Assembly: GCF_007743815.1 (NCBI RefSeq)
Contig: NZ_CP036265.1
Coordinates: 377,501-441,500, forward strand
Origin: Alienimonas californiensis
Lineage (GTDB): Bacteria; Planctomycetota; Planctomycetia; Planctomycetales; Planctomycetaceae
Direction: 5' to 3'
DNA length: 64,000 bases
Position numbers and translations under genes: made by a program. Below, piece after piece: positions 26,782 to 35,331 of the stretch. Each line of letters starts with the position of its first letter. Within the stretch, counting starts at the first letter, position 1. Below the pieces are notes generated by a model. It worked only from the letters and a program-made list of their open reading frames with translations, searched no databases and had not been told where the DNA came from.

Positions 26782-28278
26782 ATGTCTACTGACGCCGCCG
26801 CCGCTCCGCAGCAGAGCGCCGCCGCCCAAACCGGCGAGTCCAGCCTGCTGGACCAGATTATCGACACCGGCATCCGCCCGCTCGACGATTACGAGCGCAC
26901 CCAGGCCAAGCCGCTGGTCGAAGAGTTCGTCAAAACGTTGATGACCCCGGGGGTTCAAGCCTCGAAGTACGCGGACAAAACGCTCCAGGCGGCGATCGCG
27001 GAGATCGACGCCAAATTGTCCGCCCAGCTCAACCAGATTCTCCACCACGAGGCGTTTCAGAAGCTGGAAAGCAGCTGGCGGGGCCTGCACTACCTCGTGC
27101 AGAACGCGGAAACGGGCACCAGCCTGAAGATTCGCGTCCTCAACGCCAGCAAGAAGGACCTGCTGAAGGACCTCGAACGCGCCAGCGAGTTCGACCAGAG
27201 CGCCCTGTTCAAGGCGATCTATACCGAGGAGTACGACCAGTTCGGCGGCAGCCCCTACGGCACGCTGATCGGGGACTATGAATTCGGCCGCGGGGCCCAG
27301 GACATGGCTCTGCTGGAGCGGCTCGCGGAGATCGCCGCCGCCGCCCACGCCCCGTTCGTCGGCGCCGCCAACGCCGGGATGTTCGGGCTGGAGTCCTTCA
27401 GCGACATCGGCGCCCCCCGGGATCTGGCGAAGATCTTCGAGACGCCCGAGTACACCAAGTGGCGGAGCTTCCGCGAGAGCGAAGACAGCCGTTACGTCGG
27501 CCTCACCCTGCCGCACACGCTGATGCGGGTGCCCTACGGCAACGGGGAGAGCGAAACCCAGGTCGACGCCTTCGACTTCCAAGAAGATATCGACGGCCGG
27601 GACCACTCCAAGTATCTGTGGGGGAACGCCGCGTGGGCGTTCGCCGGCAACCTGGCCCGCTCCTTCGCGGACTGCGGCTGGCTGGCGACGATCCGCGGCG
27701 TCGAGGGCGGCGGGAAGGTGGAGGGCCTGCCGGTTCACACCTTCAAAACCGACGAGGGCGACGTGGCCGCCAAGTGCCCCACGGAGGTCGCCATCTCCGA
27801 CCGCCGCGAAAAGGAACTGGCCGACCTCGGCTTCATGCCGCTGCTGCACTGCAAGGACACGGACTACGCCGCGTTCTTCAGCGCCCAGAGCTGCCAGAAG
27901 GCGATTAAATACGACCGCGACGCCGCCAACGCCAACGCCGCGCTCTCCACCGCGCTGCAATACATCTACGTGACCAGCCGGTTCGCCCACTACCTGAAGT
28001 GCATGGCCCGGGACAAGATCGGCTCGTTCATGGAACGGGACGAGTGCGAGGCTTGGCTGAACCGCTGGATTAATAACTACACGCTCGCGGACCCGAGCAT
28101 GGTCGGCCCCAAGGGCAAGGCGGAACGTCCGCTGAAGGAAGCCCAGGTGAAGGTGGAAGAGATCCCCGGCAAGCCGGGCCATTACTCCGCCCGGGCGTAT
28201 ATGCGTCCGCACTTCCAGTTGGAAGCGCTGAGCGCGAACCTCAGCCTCGTCGCCGACCTGCCCGGCGGCGGCAAGTAG
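26782..28278 (+). CDS. tssC: TssC, large sheath subunit
   Basis: The product is 498 aa, the normal TssC length. Motifs include FQKLESSWRGLHYLVQNAETG, GGSPYGTLIGDYEFGRGAQDM, VGAANAGMFGLESFSDIG, WRSFRESEDSRYVGLTLPH and the C-terminal AEVKVEEIPGKPG-like stretch followed by YMRPHFQLEALSANLSLVADLP. TssC builds the contractile sheath with TssB. A strong rho-independent terminator follows directly after the stop codon. Confidence 0.97.
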   Translation: MSTDAAAAPQQSAAAQTGESSLLDQIIDTGIRPLDDYERTQAKPLVEEFVKTLMTPGVQASKYADKTLQAAIAEIDAKLSAQLNQILHHEAFQKLESSWRGLHYLVQNAETGTSLKIRVLNASKKDLLKDLERASEFDQSALFKAIYTEEYDQFGGSPYGTLIGDYEFGRGAQDMALLERLAEIAAAAHAPFVGAANAGMFGLESFSDIGAPRDLAKIFETPEYTKWRSFRESEDSRYVGLTLPHTLMRVPYGNGESETQVDAFDFQEDIDGRDHSKYLWGNAAWAFAGNLARSFADCGWLATIRGVEGGGKVEGLPVHTFKTDEGDVAAKCPTEVAISDRREKELADLGFMPLLHCKDTDYAAFFSAQSCQKAIKYDRDAANANAALSTALQYIYVTSRFAHYLKCMARDKIGSFMERDECEAWLNRWINNYTLADPSMVGPKGKAERPLKEAQVKVEEIPGKPGHYSARAYMRPHFQLEALSANLSLVADLPGGGK

Positions 28279-28292
28279 ATCGCGGCCCCGTC

Positions 28293-28336
28293 GCCCGCGG
28301 GCTCGTCCTTCCGACGAGTTCGCGGGCTTTTTTTTT
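28293..28336 (+). terminator. Rho-independent terminator after tssC
   Basis: A 14-bp stem (GCCCGCGGGCTCGT with ACGAGTTCGCGGGC, including two G-U pairs) and a 7-base loop are followed by nine T residues at 28328-28336. It lies 15 bp after the tssC stop and separates tssBC from hcp. Confidence 0.92.
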
Positions 28337-28511
28337 GAATCGGGGGGACCGCGCGCAACATCCCCGCCGCCCGACTCGATAACAGCGCGTCCCCGGCGAC
28401 CGGGGCGCTTCCCCCCCGGGCCGCACGCCGCGGCCCCCGACCCGAACGCGACCCGAACCGTCGCGATCTCCGGGCCGACCTCATCCATTTCATTCTGCGA
28501 AGGCAAGACCG

Positions 28512-28994
28512 ATGGCCGTGGACATGTTTCTCAAAATCGACGACGTCAAGGGCGAGGCCCAGGACAAGGTCCATAAGGACGAGATGGACGTCCTCGCGTG
28601 GAGCTGGGGCATGAGCCAGTCCGGCACCACCCACGTCGGCGCCGGCAGCGGCGCCGGCAAGGCCAGCTTCCAGGACCTGTCGATCACCAAGTTCGTCGAC
28701 AAGGCCTCGACCAAACTCGCGATGGCCTGCGCCAACGGGAAGCACTACAAGGAGGCCAATCTGGTCGTCCGCAAGGCCGGCGAAACCCCGCTTGAGTATA
28801 TCAAGCTGAAGATGGAGGACGTGATCGTCACCTCCATCTCCCTTGGCGGGTCCGGCGGCGAAGATCGGCTGACGGAGAACGTGTCCCTGAACTTCGGCGC
28901 GTTCTCCTACGAGTACGTCCCGCAGAAGAAGGAAGGCGGCGGCGACACCCCCGTGCCGTTCGGCTGGGACATCGCCGCCAACGAGAAGAAGTAG
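28512..28994 (+). CDS. hcp: Hcp tail-tube protein
   Basis: The product is 160 aa, the usual Hcp length. Motifs: AVDMFLKIDDVKGEAQDK, DVLAWSWGMSQSG, FQDLSITKFVDKASTKLAMACA, FGAFSYEYVPQ. Hcp hexamers stack to form the inner tube fired through the sheath and also carry effectors. It stands alone between a strong terminator after tssC (28293-28336) and a hairpin directly after its own stop (29078-29105), so it probably has its own promoter in the 175-bp region 28337-28511. A separate unit fits its need for many copies. Confidence 0.96.
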   Translation: MAVDMFLKIDDVKGEAQDKVHKDEMDVLAWSWGMSQSGTTHVGAGSGAGKASFQDLSITKFVDKASTKLAMACANGKHYKEANLVVRKAGETPLEYIKLKMEDVIVTSISLGGSGGEDRLTENVSLNFGAFSYEYVPQKKEGGGDTPVPFGWDIAANEKK

Positions 28995-29077
28995 GCCCCG
29001 GCGTGGACCGCTTCGGTTTGAGCCGCCCCGGCCTGAACCGGCCCGGTTCGAGTCCTCGCGTGGGCTTGAGGCGCGTC

Positions 29078-29105
29078 GTACGGCCGTCCCCCGGGGCGGC
29101 CGTAC
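29078..29105 (+). terminator. Hairpin after hcp, possible terminator/attenuator
   Basis: There is a perfect 9-bp inverted repeat GTACGGCCG / CGGCCGTAC with a 10-base GC loop. Only a short ATGTT tail follows, so it may attenuate rather than stop transcription, or protect the 3' end of the hcp message. Confidence 0.5.
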
Positions 29106-29165
29106 ATGTTCCCTCCGGCGCTCGTTTCCGTTTCTTCCCCCTCCCCTTCCCGCCGGGACCGCTCC

Positions 29166-30017
29166 GTGACCGCCGACGAACTGTTTCGTGAAGGCCGGCT
29201 GGACGACGCCGTCGCCGCCCAACTCGCCAAGGTCAAAGCCGCCCCGGCCGACGACGGCGCCCGCACGTTCCTGTTTGAGTTGAGCGCGTTCGCCGGCGAT
29301 CTGGACCGGGCCGGCCGGCAGCTCGACACGCTCCAGGCGCTGCGCAGCGATCTGGAACTGGCGATCCGGTCCTACCGCGACTGCCTCGCCGCCGAACGCG
29401 AGCGGCGGGCCTGCTTCACGAACGGCGTCGCCCCGGCCCTGCGGGACGCCGACCGCGAGGAACTCCGGCCCCGGCTGGACGCCCTGGCGGCGCTGTGCGG
29501 GGACGATCCGTCCCCCGCCGCCGAGCTGCTCGTTCCGCCCCCGCCGCGACCGGCGCTGCTCACGCTGACGGCCCGCGGCGGGGATCGCCCCGCCGCCGGC
29601 GAGCCGGTCGAAGTGGCGGATTTCCGCGACGCGGACGACCTGCTCGCCCCGGTGTTGGAGTTCTTCGAAGGCCCGCACTACCGCTGGGTCCCGCTGTCGA
29701 CGTTGGCGCGGGTCGTCTTCGAACCGGTGACGAGCCCGCGGAGCGTGCTGTTCCGCGGGGTCACGCTGGAGTTCGCCGACGGCACCGAACGCCGCGGCTT
29801 CCTGCCCGGCCTGTATCCGAACAGCCACGAGGCGGAGGACGACGCCGTGCGCCTGGGCCGGACCACGGAGTGGGTCGGCTTCCCCCCCGCCGACGACGGC
29901 ACGCCCGGCCCGGCGTTCGGACTGGGCGGCCGGCTGTTCCGCTGCGGCGACGACGGGGACGCCGACGAGCGCCCCTCGGCGGAACTCGCCGAGATCGCGT
30001 TCCCCGGCTCGACGTAG
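29166..30017 (+). CDS. tagJ: TagJ/ImpE-type T6SS accessory protein
   Basis: The GTG at 29166 (VTADELFREGRLDDAV) matches the usual family start and gives 283 aa. An ATG at 29106 is also in frame, but it directly abuts the 29078-29105 hairpin and its extension is low-complexity. Motifs: ARTFLFELSAFAGDLDRAGRQLDTL near the N-terminus, and a C-terminal part with FFEGPHYRWVPLSTLARVVFEP, RRGFLPGLYPNS and LGRTTEWV. TagJ binds TssB and assists sheath and ClpV function in some systems. Cytoplasmic, and part of the plus-strand structural run. Confidence 0.9.
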   Translation: MTADELFREGRLDDAVAAQLAKVKAAPADDGARTFLFELSAFAGDLDRAGRQLDTLQALRSDLELAIRSYRDCLAAERERRACFTNGVAPALRDADREELRPRLDALAALCGDDPSPAAELLVPPPPRPALLTLTARGGDRPAAGEPVEVADFRDADDLLAPVLEFFEGPHYRWVPLSTLARVVFEPVTSPRSVLFRGVTLEFADGTERRGFLPGLYPNSHEAEDDAVRLGRTTEWVGFPPADDGTPGPAFGLGGRLFRCGDDGDADERPSAELAEIAFPGST

Positions 30018-30140
30018 TTTCCGGTCTCGGCCCGGCGCCGCTGTCGATCGCGCCGACGCCGGCGCGGTCCGTGAAGAACTCTCGGCTTTCGCGCAGGGGC
30101 GCGACCGGCCTCGGTCCGTCGCGCCTCCGTGCTCCCTCCC

Positions 30141-30159
30141 CGCGGGCGCCGCGCCCGCG
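30141..30159. repeat. GC hairpin between tagJ and the Fic-like gene
   Basis: A perfect 8-bp inverted repeat CGCGGGCG / CGCCCGCG with a 3-base loop, no T tract. It sits 29 bp before the next ATG. Confidence 0.4.
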
Positions 30160-30187
30160 TTCCCTCCATCCTCAAAGATAGACCGCA

Positions 30188-31027
30188 ATGGGGCTCTTCA
30201 CTTCGGACAAGGTCAAGTGGCGCCGTTCGATCCGGGACGACCGGACCGCCGGGCCAAAGTTCGAGCGACTCGCCCGCAGCGTCGGCCGGCCCACTGCGAA
30301 AAAGTTTCTGGAACTGGTCTACGATAAGGCCAAGTCCAACAAGATGGACGTCAACTCGTCGATCATCAAAGACTTCGCCGGCGACTTCTGCGACTGGGAA
30401 CGTGAGGCGGTGGAGGCCAGATGGCAGTATATCACCTCCCTCATCCCGCGGGTCCAAAGCGACGAGTTGACCCGACTGCTCAACGACAACGTCCGCGACC
30501 CGAACGACTATCAAACGGGCGGGGCCGGGGGCGCGACGGTCCGGGAACGGGCGATCGATAAGGCGACGCACTGGCTGTGCGGCGATTACGCCCCCGCCCG
30601 GCCGGCCGCCAAGGCGCTGCTGGAGCAGTATATCCCCGCCCACGGCGACGGCCCCGCCGGGCCGTCGCTCGGGCGGAACATGGATCACCTCAAGCGGATC
30701 CACCAGCGGCTCGCCCCCAACGTGGCCCCCGAGCGGATGGTGTATTTCGCTCAGAGGACCGCCTACCCCTCGACCGTCGGCGGGCGTTATCTGGTGGAGC
30801 GAATGTTTCAGACGGTGAGCAACCCGGTCGGCCGGCCGGCCGTCGGCAACGACCGGTGGAAGGGCATCGCGATGTTTTATATGGCCGCAATCGTGACCGC
30901 CCAGGCCTTCACCGACGCCAATAAACGGGCCGGCCACGCCGCCTACGCGATCATTCTGATCAAGGGGTTGGGGGACTTCCACGCCCCGACGGTCCGGGTC
31001 GAAAACGCCCTCTTCCAGATGGGCTGA
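30188..31027 (+). CDS. Fic/Doc-like protein with a substituted catalytic motif
   Basis: The product is 279 aa. The N-terminal half (1-130) is helical and unrecognised. The C-terminal half ends in a helix pair around QAFTDANKRAGHAAYAIILI (239-258). This fits the Fic/Doc motif HxF-x-[DN]-[AG]-NKR closely, but the catalytic His is Gln at 239 and Pro is Ala at 240; Asn245, Lys246 and Arg247 are kept. Fic and Doc proteins transfer AMP or phosphate to proteins; loss of the His normally abolishes this. It lies between tagJ and tssE, on the same strand, inside the core structural run. It may be a regulator, a scaffold or an effector. The domain call rests on the motif alone. Confidence 0.6.
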   Translation: MGLFTSDKVKWRRSIRDDRTAGPKFERLARSVGRPTAKKFLELVYDKAKSNKMDVNSSIIKDFAGDFCDWEREAVEARWQYITSLIPRVQSDELTRLLNDNVRDPNDYQTGGAGGATVRERAIDKATHWLCGDYAPARPAAKALLEQYIPAHGDGPAGPSLGRNMDHLKRIHQRLAPNVAPERMVYFAQRTAYPSTVGGRYLVERMFQTVSNPVGRPAVGNDRWKGIAMFYMAAIVTAQAFTDANKRAGHAAYAIILIKGLGDFHAPTVRVENALFQMG

Positions 31028-31208
31028 TGGAGCAGGGACTGGCGTCCGGCGGCGGGACCTCCGAACGGCCGGCGTGCCGTCGGCCGGCGGAAGGCCCGGT
31101 TCGGGCGCCGGCTCGGTTTGCGCGGGGTCCGGGCTCGAACGACGGGCGCTCATCGGCGATCCTGTCGCCCCTGCCCTCCGCCCCCGCGGTTTCAATACGC
31201 CCCCGTCC

Positions 31209-31763
31209 ATGGCCCGCCGCTCCGACGCCTCCGGTCCGCAACGGCTGCGCCACTCCCTGTTGGAGCGGCTGCTGGACGACGATCCGGACGAAGCCCAGGA
31301 CCGCCCCTCCGCCCGGCGGCCGCGGCCGGAGCACCTGATCGTCAGCGTGCTGCGCGACGTGGAAGCCTTATTAAACACCGTCCGCAGTTGGCCGCCGCCG
31401 GACGAGGACGACTCGCCGAGGGAGGACGGCCCGCTGGCGGAGTCCTTGCTCTCCTACGGGGTACCGGACTTCACCGCGGTCTCCGCCGACGACCCCGGGT
31501 CCGCCCGGCTGCAGGCGGAGGCGGTGCGGCTCACGTTGGAGCGGTTCGAGCCGCGGCTCGAGGAGGTGCAGGTCGTCCCCGTCGCCGCCGACGGCCGCGA
31601 CGGGGGCGATGCGATCCGTCACGTCACGCTGCGGATCACCGCGGTGCTGCGGATGGACCCGCTGCGGGAGCGCCTGCAACTGACCACCGAAATCGACTCC
31701 CGCGACGGTCACTGCGTCGTCTCCGCCCCGGAATTGGGTCTGAAGGCCGGTTTGAGCGTGTAG
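31209..31763 (+). CDS. tssE: TssE, gp25-like baseplate protein
   Basis: The ATG at 31209 (MARRSDASGPQRLRHSLLERL) gives 184 aa; the open frame before it is not conserved. Family motifs: LRHSLLERLLDDDP, VLRDVEALLNTVRSWP, SLLSYGVPDFTAVS, AVRLTLERFEPRLEEVQV and the closing VTLRITAVLRMDPLRERLQL. TssE is the lysozyme-like (gp25) baseplate component that starts sheath assembly. It is followed by tssF after 130 bp. Confidence 0.93.
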   Translation: MARRSDASGPQRLRHSLLERLLDDDPDEAQDRPSARRPRPEHLIVSVLRDVEALLNTVRSWPPPDEDDSPREDGPLAESLLSYGVPDFTAVSADDPGSARLQAEAVRLTLERFEPRLEEVQVVPVAADGRDGGDAIRHVTLRITAVLRMDPLRERLQLTTEIDSRDGHCVVSAPELGLKAGLSV

Positions 31764-31830
31764 CCCGGTCCCGGGTCGGCGGCCCGCCGCGGCTTCCCTT
31801 CCCCCCGGCGGTGGGGGCGGGGATAACGGG

Positions 31831-31857
31831 CGGTCGCGGCGGACGGCGCCGCGACCG
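31831..31857. repeat. 11-bp GC hairpin between tssE and tssF
   Basis: CGGTCGCGGCG / CGCCGCGACCG form a perfect 11-bp stem with a 5-base loop (GACGG). No T tract follows. It starts 67 bp after the tssE stop. Confidence 0.5.
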
Positions 31858-31893
31858 ATCCCCCGACGCCCGTTTCCCCCCACGACCTTCGGC

Positions 31894-33849
31894 GTGCGCG
31901 ACGATCTGGAACGACTGTACGAGAGCGAACTGGCCGCCACGCGGGGCCTCGCCTCCGAGTTCGGCCGGGCGCGTCCGAAGATCGCCGACCGGCTGGTCCT
32001 CGACGGCGGCAAGAGCGAGGACCCGCACGTCGAGCGGCTGATTCAGGCCTTCGCCTTCCTCACCGCCCGCGTGCGGTTGAAGTTGGAGGACGAGTTCCCG
32101 GAACTGACCGACGCGTTGCTGTCGGTGCTGTACCCGCACTATCTCGCCCCCGTGCCGGCGATGGGGGTGGTGCAGTTTCGCCCCGACCCGTCGGTCGGCC
32201 CGCAGGAGGGCCCGCTGCATCTGCCGCGGGGCACGATGATCCGCACCGCGGAACTGGACGACCCCCGCGTGCGGTGCCGGTTCCGCACCGCCGCGGCGCT
32301 GGACGTGTGGCCGTTGGAGGTCTCCGCGGCGGCGTACGCGACGGCCCCGTTCCCGGATTCGTTCGGCCTGACCGGCAAACTGGCGGACGCCCCGGCGGCG
32401 GTGCGGTTCACGCTCCGCAGCGTCACCGGGCGGCCGATCTCCGAACTGCGGGGGGCGAACGGCAAACCGCTGGACGTCCTGCGCCTGCACCTGGCGGACC
32501 CGGACGGCGCCCGCACGGGGTTCGCCCTGTTCGACCTGTTCGCGAGTCGGGCCGAGACGGTCGCGTATTCGTCCGGGACCGGCGCCCCCGGAACCCGGCC
32601 GATCGCCCGGTCGGCGGTCGAGGCCCTCGTTCCGGCCGGATTCGACGACGACGAAGCCCTGCTGCCCAGCCCCGGGCCGAGCTTTCCCGGCTACCGGCTG
32701 CTGACGGAGTACTTCGCCTTCCCGGAGCGGTTCCTGTTCTTCGATCTGCGGGGGCTGGCCGCGGCGGCGGCGACCGCCGGGCCGGAACTGACGGTTACCG
32801 TGCTGCTGAGCCGCTCGCTCGACCCCGCGGGGTCGGACGGGGCCGGGCGGGACGGCCTCGCCGGGCGGGTGGGCGCCGGCAACCTGCAACTGGGCTGCGT
32901 GCCGGTCGTCAACCTGTTCTCCCACCACGCGGAGCCGCGGCTGATTTCCCACCGCACCGCCGAATACCCTGTCGTCCCGGACTACCGGCGGCCGCGGGGA
33001 TTCGAGGTGTATTCGGTGGACGCCGTCACCGCGACCGATCCGACGACCGGCGCCGTCAAGGAGTTCGCCCCCTACTACGGCTCCGGGCACGGCGGCGGGG
33101 GGGCGCTGGCCTCCGGCGGACTCGGCGGGCCGGACGGGGAGGAGGTCGGCGGCGGCACGTTCTTCCACGCCCGGCGGCGGCCGAGCCTGCGGGCCCGGGA
33201 CGCCGGTTCCGACGTCTCCCTGACCTTGGTCGACCTGGCGTTCAACCCGCGGCACGCCCCGCCGGAGGTGGTCGCCTGCCGGCTGACCTGCACGAACCGC
33301 GATCTGCCCCACCCCCTGACCGCCCCGCCGGACTGGGGGTTGCAGTTGGAGGAGCCCCGGCCGATCCGGCCCCCGGTCCTGCTGGGTCGCTTCAGCGCCC
33401 CCCGCCGCGTGCCCGCCGACCACGGGCGCTGGCGGCTGATCTCGCATCTGGCCCTGAACCACCTGAGCCTGACCGGCGGCGCCGACGGGGCCGCGGCCCT
33501 GCGGGAGATTCTGGCGCTGTACGGCGAAGCCCTGACCGGCGATCCCGAGGGCGCCCGGGCCGCCGCGGCCCAGATCGCGGGCATCGTCGCCGTCAACTCC
33601 CGCCGCTCCACCAAGCGCGTGCCGGACGGCCGGCACGCGGTGTTCGCCCGGGGCGTGGAGATCACGCTGGACCTGGACCGCGCCCGGTTCACCGGCGGCA
33701 GCGGCACGCTGTTCGCCAACGTGCTGGACCGGTTCGTCAGCCGCTACGCCTCGCTGAACTCCTTCACCCAGTTGCGCGCCCGCTGGAGCGGCGACCCGCG
33801 GCCCTTCCGCGTCTGGCCGGTGCGCGCCGGCGGTCGGGACCTCGTCTGA
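31894..33849 (+). CDS. tssF: TssF baseplate protein
   Basis: A GTG start (VRDDLERLYESELAATRGLA) gives 651 aa, close to the family norm. Motifs: ASEFGRARPKIADRL, VERLIQAFAFLTARVRLKLED, FPELTDALLSVLYPHYLAPVP near the N-terminus, and TFFHARRRPSL and LNSFTQLRARW further on. TssF forms the baseplate wedge with TssG and TssE. Its stop overlaps the tssG start by one base (TGATG at 33847-33851), a sign of translational coupling. Confidence 0.95.
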   Translation: MRDDLERLYESELAATRGLASEFGRARPKIADRLVLDGGKSEDPHVERLIQAFAFLTARVRLKLEDEFPELTDALLSVLYPHYLAPVPAMGVVQFRPDPSVGPQEGPLHLPRGTMIRTAELDDPRVRCRFRTAAALDVWPLEVSAAAYATAPFPDSFGLTGKLADAPAAVRFTLRSVTGRPISELRGANGKPLDVLRLHLADPDGARTGFALFDLFASRAETVAYSSGTGAPGTRPIARSAVEALVPAGFDDDEALLPSPGPSFPGYRLLTEYFAFPERFLFFDLRGLAAAAATAGPELTVTVLLSRSLDPAGSDGAGRDGLAGRVGAGNLQLGCVPVVNLFSHHAEPRLISHRTAEYPVVPDYRRPRGFEVYSVDAVTATDPTTGAVKEFAPYYGSGHGGGGALASGGLGGPDGEEVGGGTFFHARRRPSLRARDAGSDVSLTLVDLAFNPRHAPPEVVACRLTCTNRDLPHPLTAPPDWGLQLEEPRPIRPPVLLGRFSAPRRVPADHGRWRLISHLALNHLSLTGGADGAAALREILALYGEALTGDPEGARAAAAQIAGIVAVNSRRSTKRVPDGRHAVFARGVEITLDLDRARFTGGSGTLFANVLDRFVSRYASLNSFTQLRARWSGDPRPFRVWPVRAGGRDLV

Positions 33850-35171
33850 TGAGCGCCCCGCCCGCCCCGCCGCCGCCGCCCGCTCCGTCCCGTTCGGCGC
33901 CGCCGTCTGCGGCGTCGAAGCCGTACTCCGGCGATCCGGACCGCGACCCGGATCTCGGTCGCCGGCTCCTGCGGGACGGCTCGCGGTTCGAGTTCTTCCA
34001 GGCCGTCCGGCTGCTCACGAAGCTGCGTCCCGGCCGCGGTCCCGACCCGACCGTGCTGGACGAGACCCGGCGCGGCGAACGCGGCCGCGCGGGCGAGCCC
34101 GATCTGGAACCGGTTTGCCGCTTCCGGACGCGAGCGCGGCTGGACTTCCCCGCCAGTTCCATCGACCTGATCGAACCGCCGACGCCCCCCAGGCGGTCCG
34201 CGACCGGCGAGCGGTCGGCGGGGGCGGGCGACGCGGCGGCCGATCCGCTGGCGACGGCGCCGCGGGTCTGGCTGAATCACTTCGGGTTGGTCGGCGCCTC
34301 CGGCGTGCTGCCGCGGCACTACACGGAGCTGATCCAACAACGGCGGCGGGACCCGCGGGACTCGACGCTGCACGAGTTCCTGGACCTGTTCACCCACCGT
34401 CTGGCGGGGCTGTTCTACCGGGCCTGGGTGAAGTACCGGCCGTGGGCCGCCCACGAGCGGGCCGCCGCCGGCGAGGCGACCGTCGCCGCCGATCCCGCCC
34501 GGCGCCGGGCCTACCTCACCGATCCCGTCGCCGGCCGGCCCGCCGACGATCCCGCCGGGGACGCCCTGCTGGCGATCGCCGGGCTGGCCGGACCCGCGTC
34601 CCGCCTGCGGGAGTCGGTGCGGCACGCGCCGGCCCCGCGGCTGGCGCTGTCGGACGACCGGCTGCGGTACTACGCCGGCCTGCTGGCGGGGCCGAACCGC
34701 TCGGCGGCCGGGCTGGAAGTGTTGCTGAGGCACTGTCTGACGGCGCCCGTCACGGTGCAGACGTTCGTGGGCCAGTGGCTGCACCTCGATCCCGAGGACC
34801 GCTGCCAGCTGTCCTCCGCGGCGCCGCCCCGGCTGGGCCGCGACGCGGTCGTCGGCGCCCGGGTGCGGGACGCGCAGGGGCGGTTCCGCGTGGTGATCGG
34901 GCCGCTGTCGCTGAAGGACTTCTGTTCCCTGCTGCCGGACGGTGCCGCCCACCGGGTCGCGGCCGATCTCGTGCGGCTGTACGCCGGGCCCGAGTTCGAC
35001 TTCGACTTCGAACTGCGCCTGCGGTCCGAGGAGACCCCCGCCCTGCACCTCGGCGGCCCGCACGCCCGGTTGGGCTACACCACCTGGTCCGCCGCCGGTG
35101 AGGGGGACGCCGGCGGGATGGGGAGGGCCGACGGGTTCCGCTCCGTCGTCGTGCCGATCGCCGAGAGCTGA
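33849..35171 (+). CDS. tssG: TssG baseplate protein
   Basis: The ATG at 33849 overlaps the last base of the tssF stop; the frame is open far upstream inside tssF but that is not coding. The product is 440 aa. Motifs: RFEFFQAVRLLTKLRPG, ARLDFPASSIDLIEPP, WLNHFGLVGASGVLPRHYTELI, HEFLDLFTHRLAGLFYRAWVKYRP, and a C-terminal RLGRDAVVGARVRDAQGRFRV. TssG is the second wedge protein beside TssF. The first 30 residues are Pro/Ser-rich. 160 bp separate it from tssK. Confidence 0.94.
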   Translation: MSAPPAPPPPPAPSRSAPPSAASKPYSGDPDRDPDLGRRLLRDGSRFEFFQAVRLLTKLRPGRGPDPTVLDETRRGERGRAGEPDLEPVCRFRTRARLDFPASSIDLIEPPTPPRRSATGERSAGAGDAAADPLATAPRVWLNHFGLVGASGVLPRHYTELIQQRRRDPRDSTLHEFLDLFTHRLAGLFYRAWVKYRPWAAHERAAAGEATVAADPARRRAYLTDPVAGRPADDPAGDALLAIAGLAGPASRLRESVRHAPAPRLALSDDRLRYYAGLLAGPNRSAAGLEVLLRHCLTAPVTVQTFVGQWLHLDPEDRCQLSSAAPPRLGRDAVVGARVRDAQGRFRVVIGPLSLKDFCSLLPDGAAHRVAADLVRLYAGPEFDFDFELRLRSEETPALHLGGPHARLGYTTWSAAGEGDAGGMGRADGFRSVVVPIAES

Positions 35172-35280
35172 GGGGCCCGCACCCTCCCGCAGGGCCTCCC
35201 CGCCCCCGCGGCCTCCCCCCGCGACCGGTCGCCCGGTTCGAGCGACGTTGAACGAAACGGGCGGATCGAGAGACTGTGCG

Positions 35281-35302
35281 CGCCGGGGCGACCGCCCCGG
35301 CG
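35281..35302. repeat. 10-bp GC hairpin upstream of tssK
   Basis: CGCCGGGGCG and CGCCCCGGCG form a perfect inverted repeat two bases apart, 30 bp before the tssK start. There is no T tract. Confidence 0.4.
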
Positions 35303-35331
35303 ACCGCCGCCCGCCCCCACCCCACGCCCGC

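Noticed and set aside
30188-31027. Active Fic AMP-transferase
   Set aside because: The catalytic His of the motif is Gln at 239, so only a Fic-like fold is claimed.
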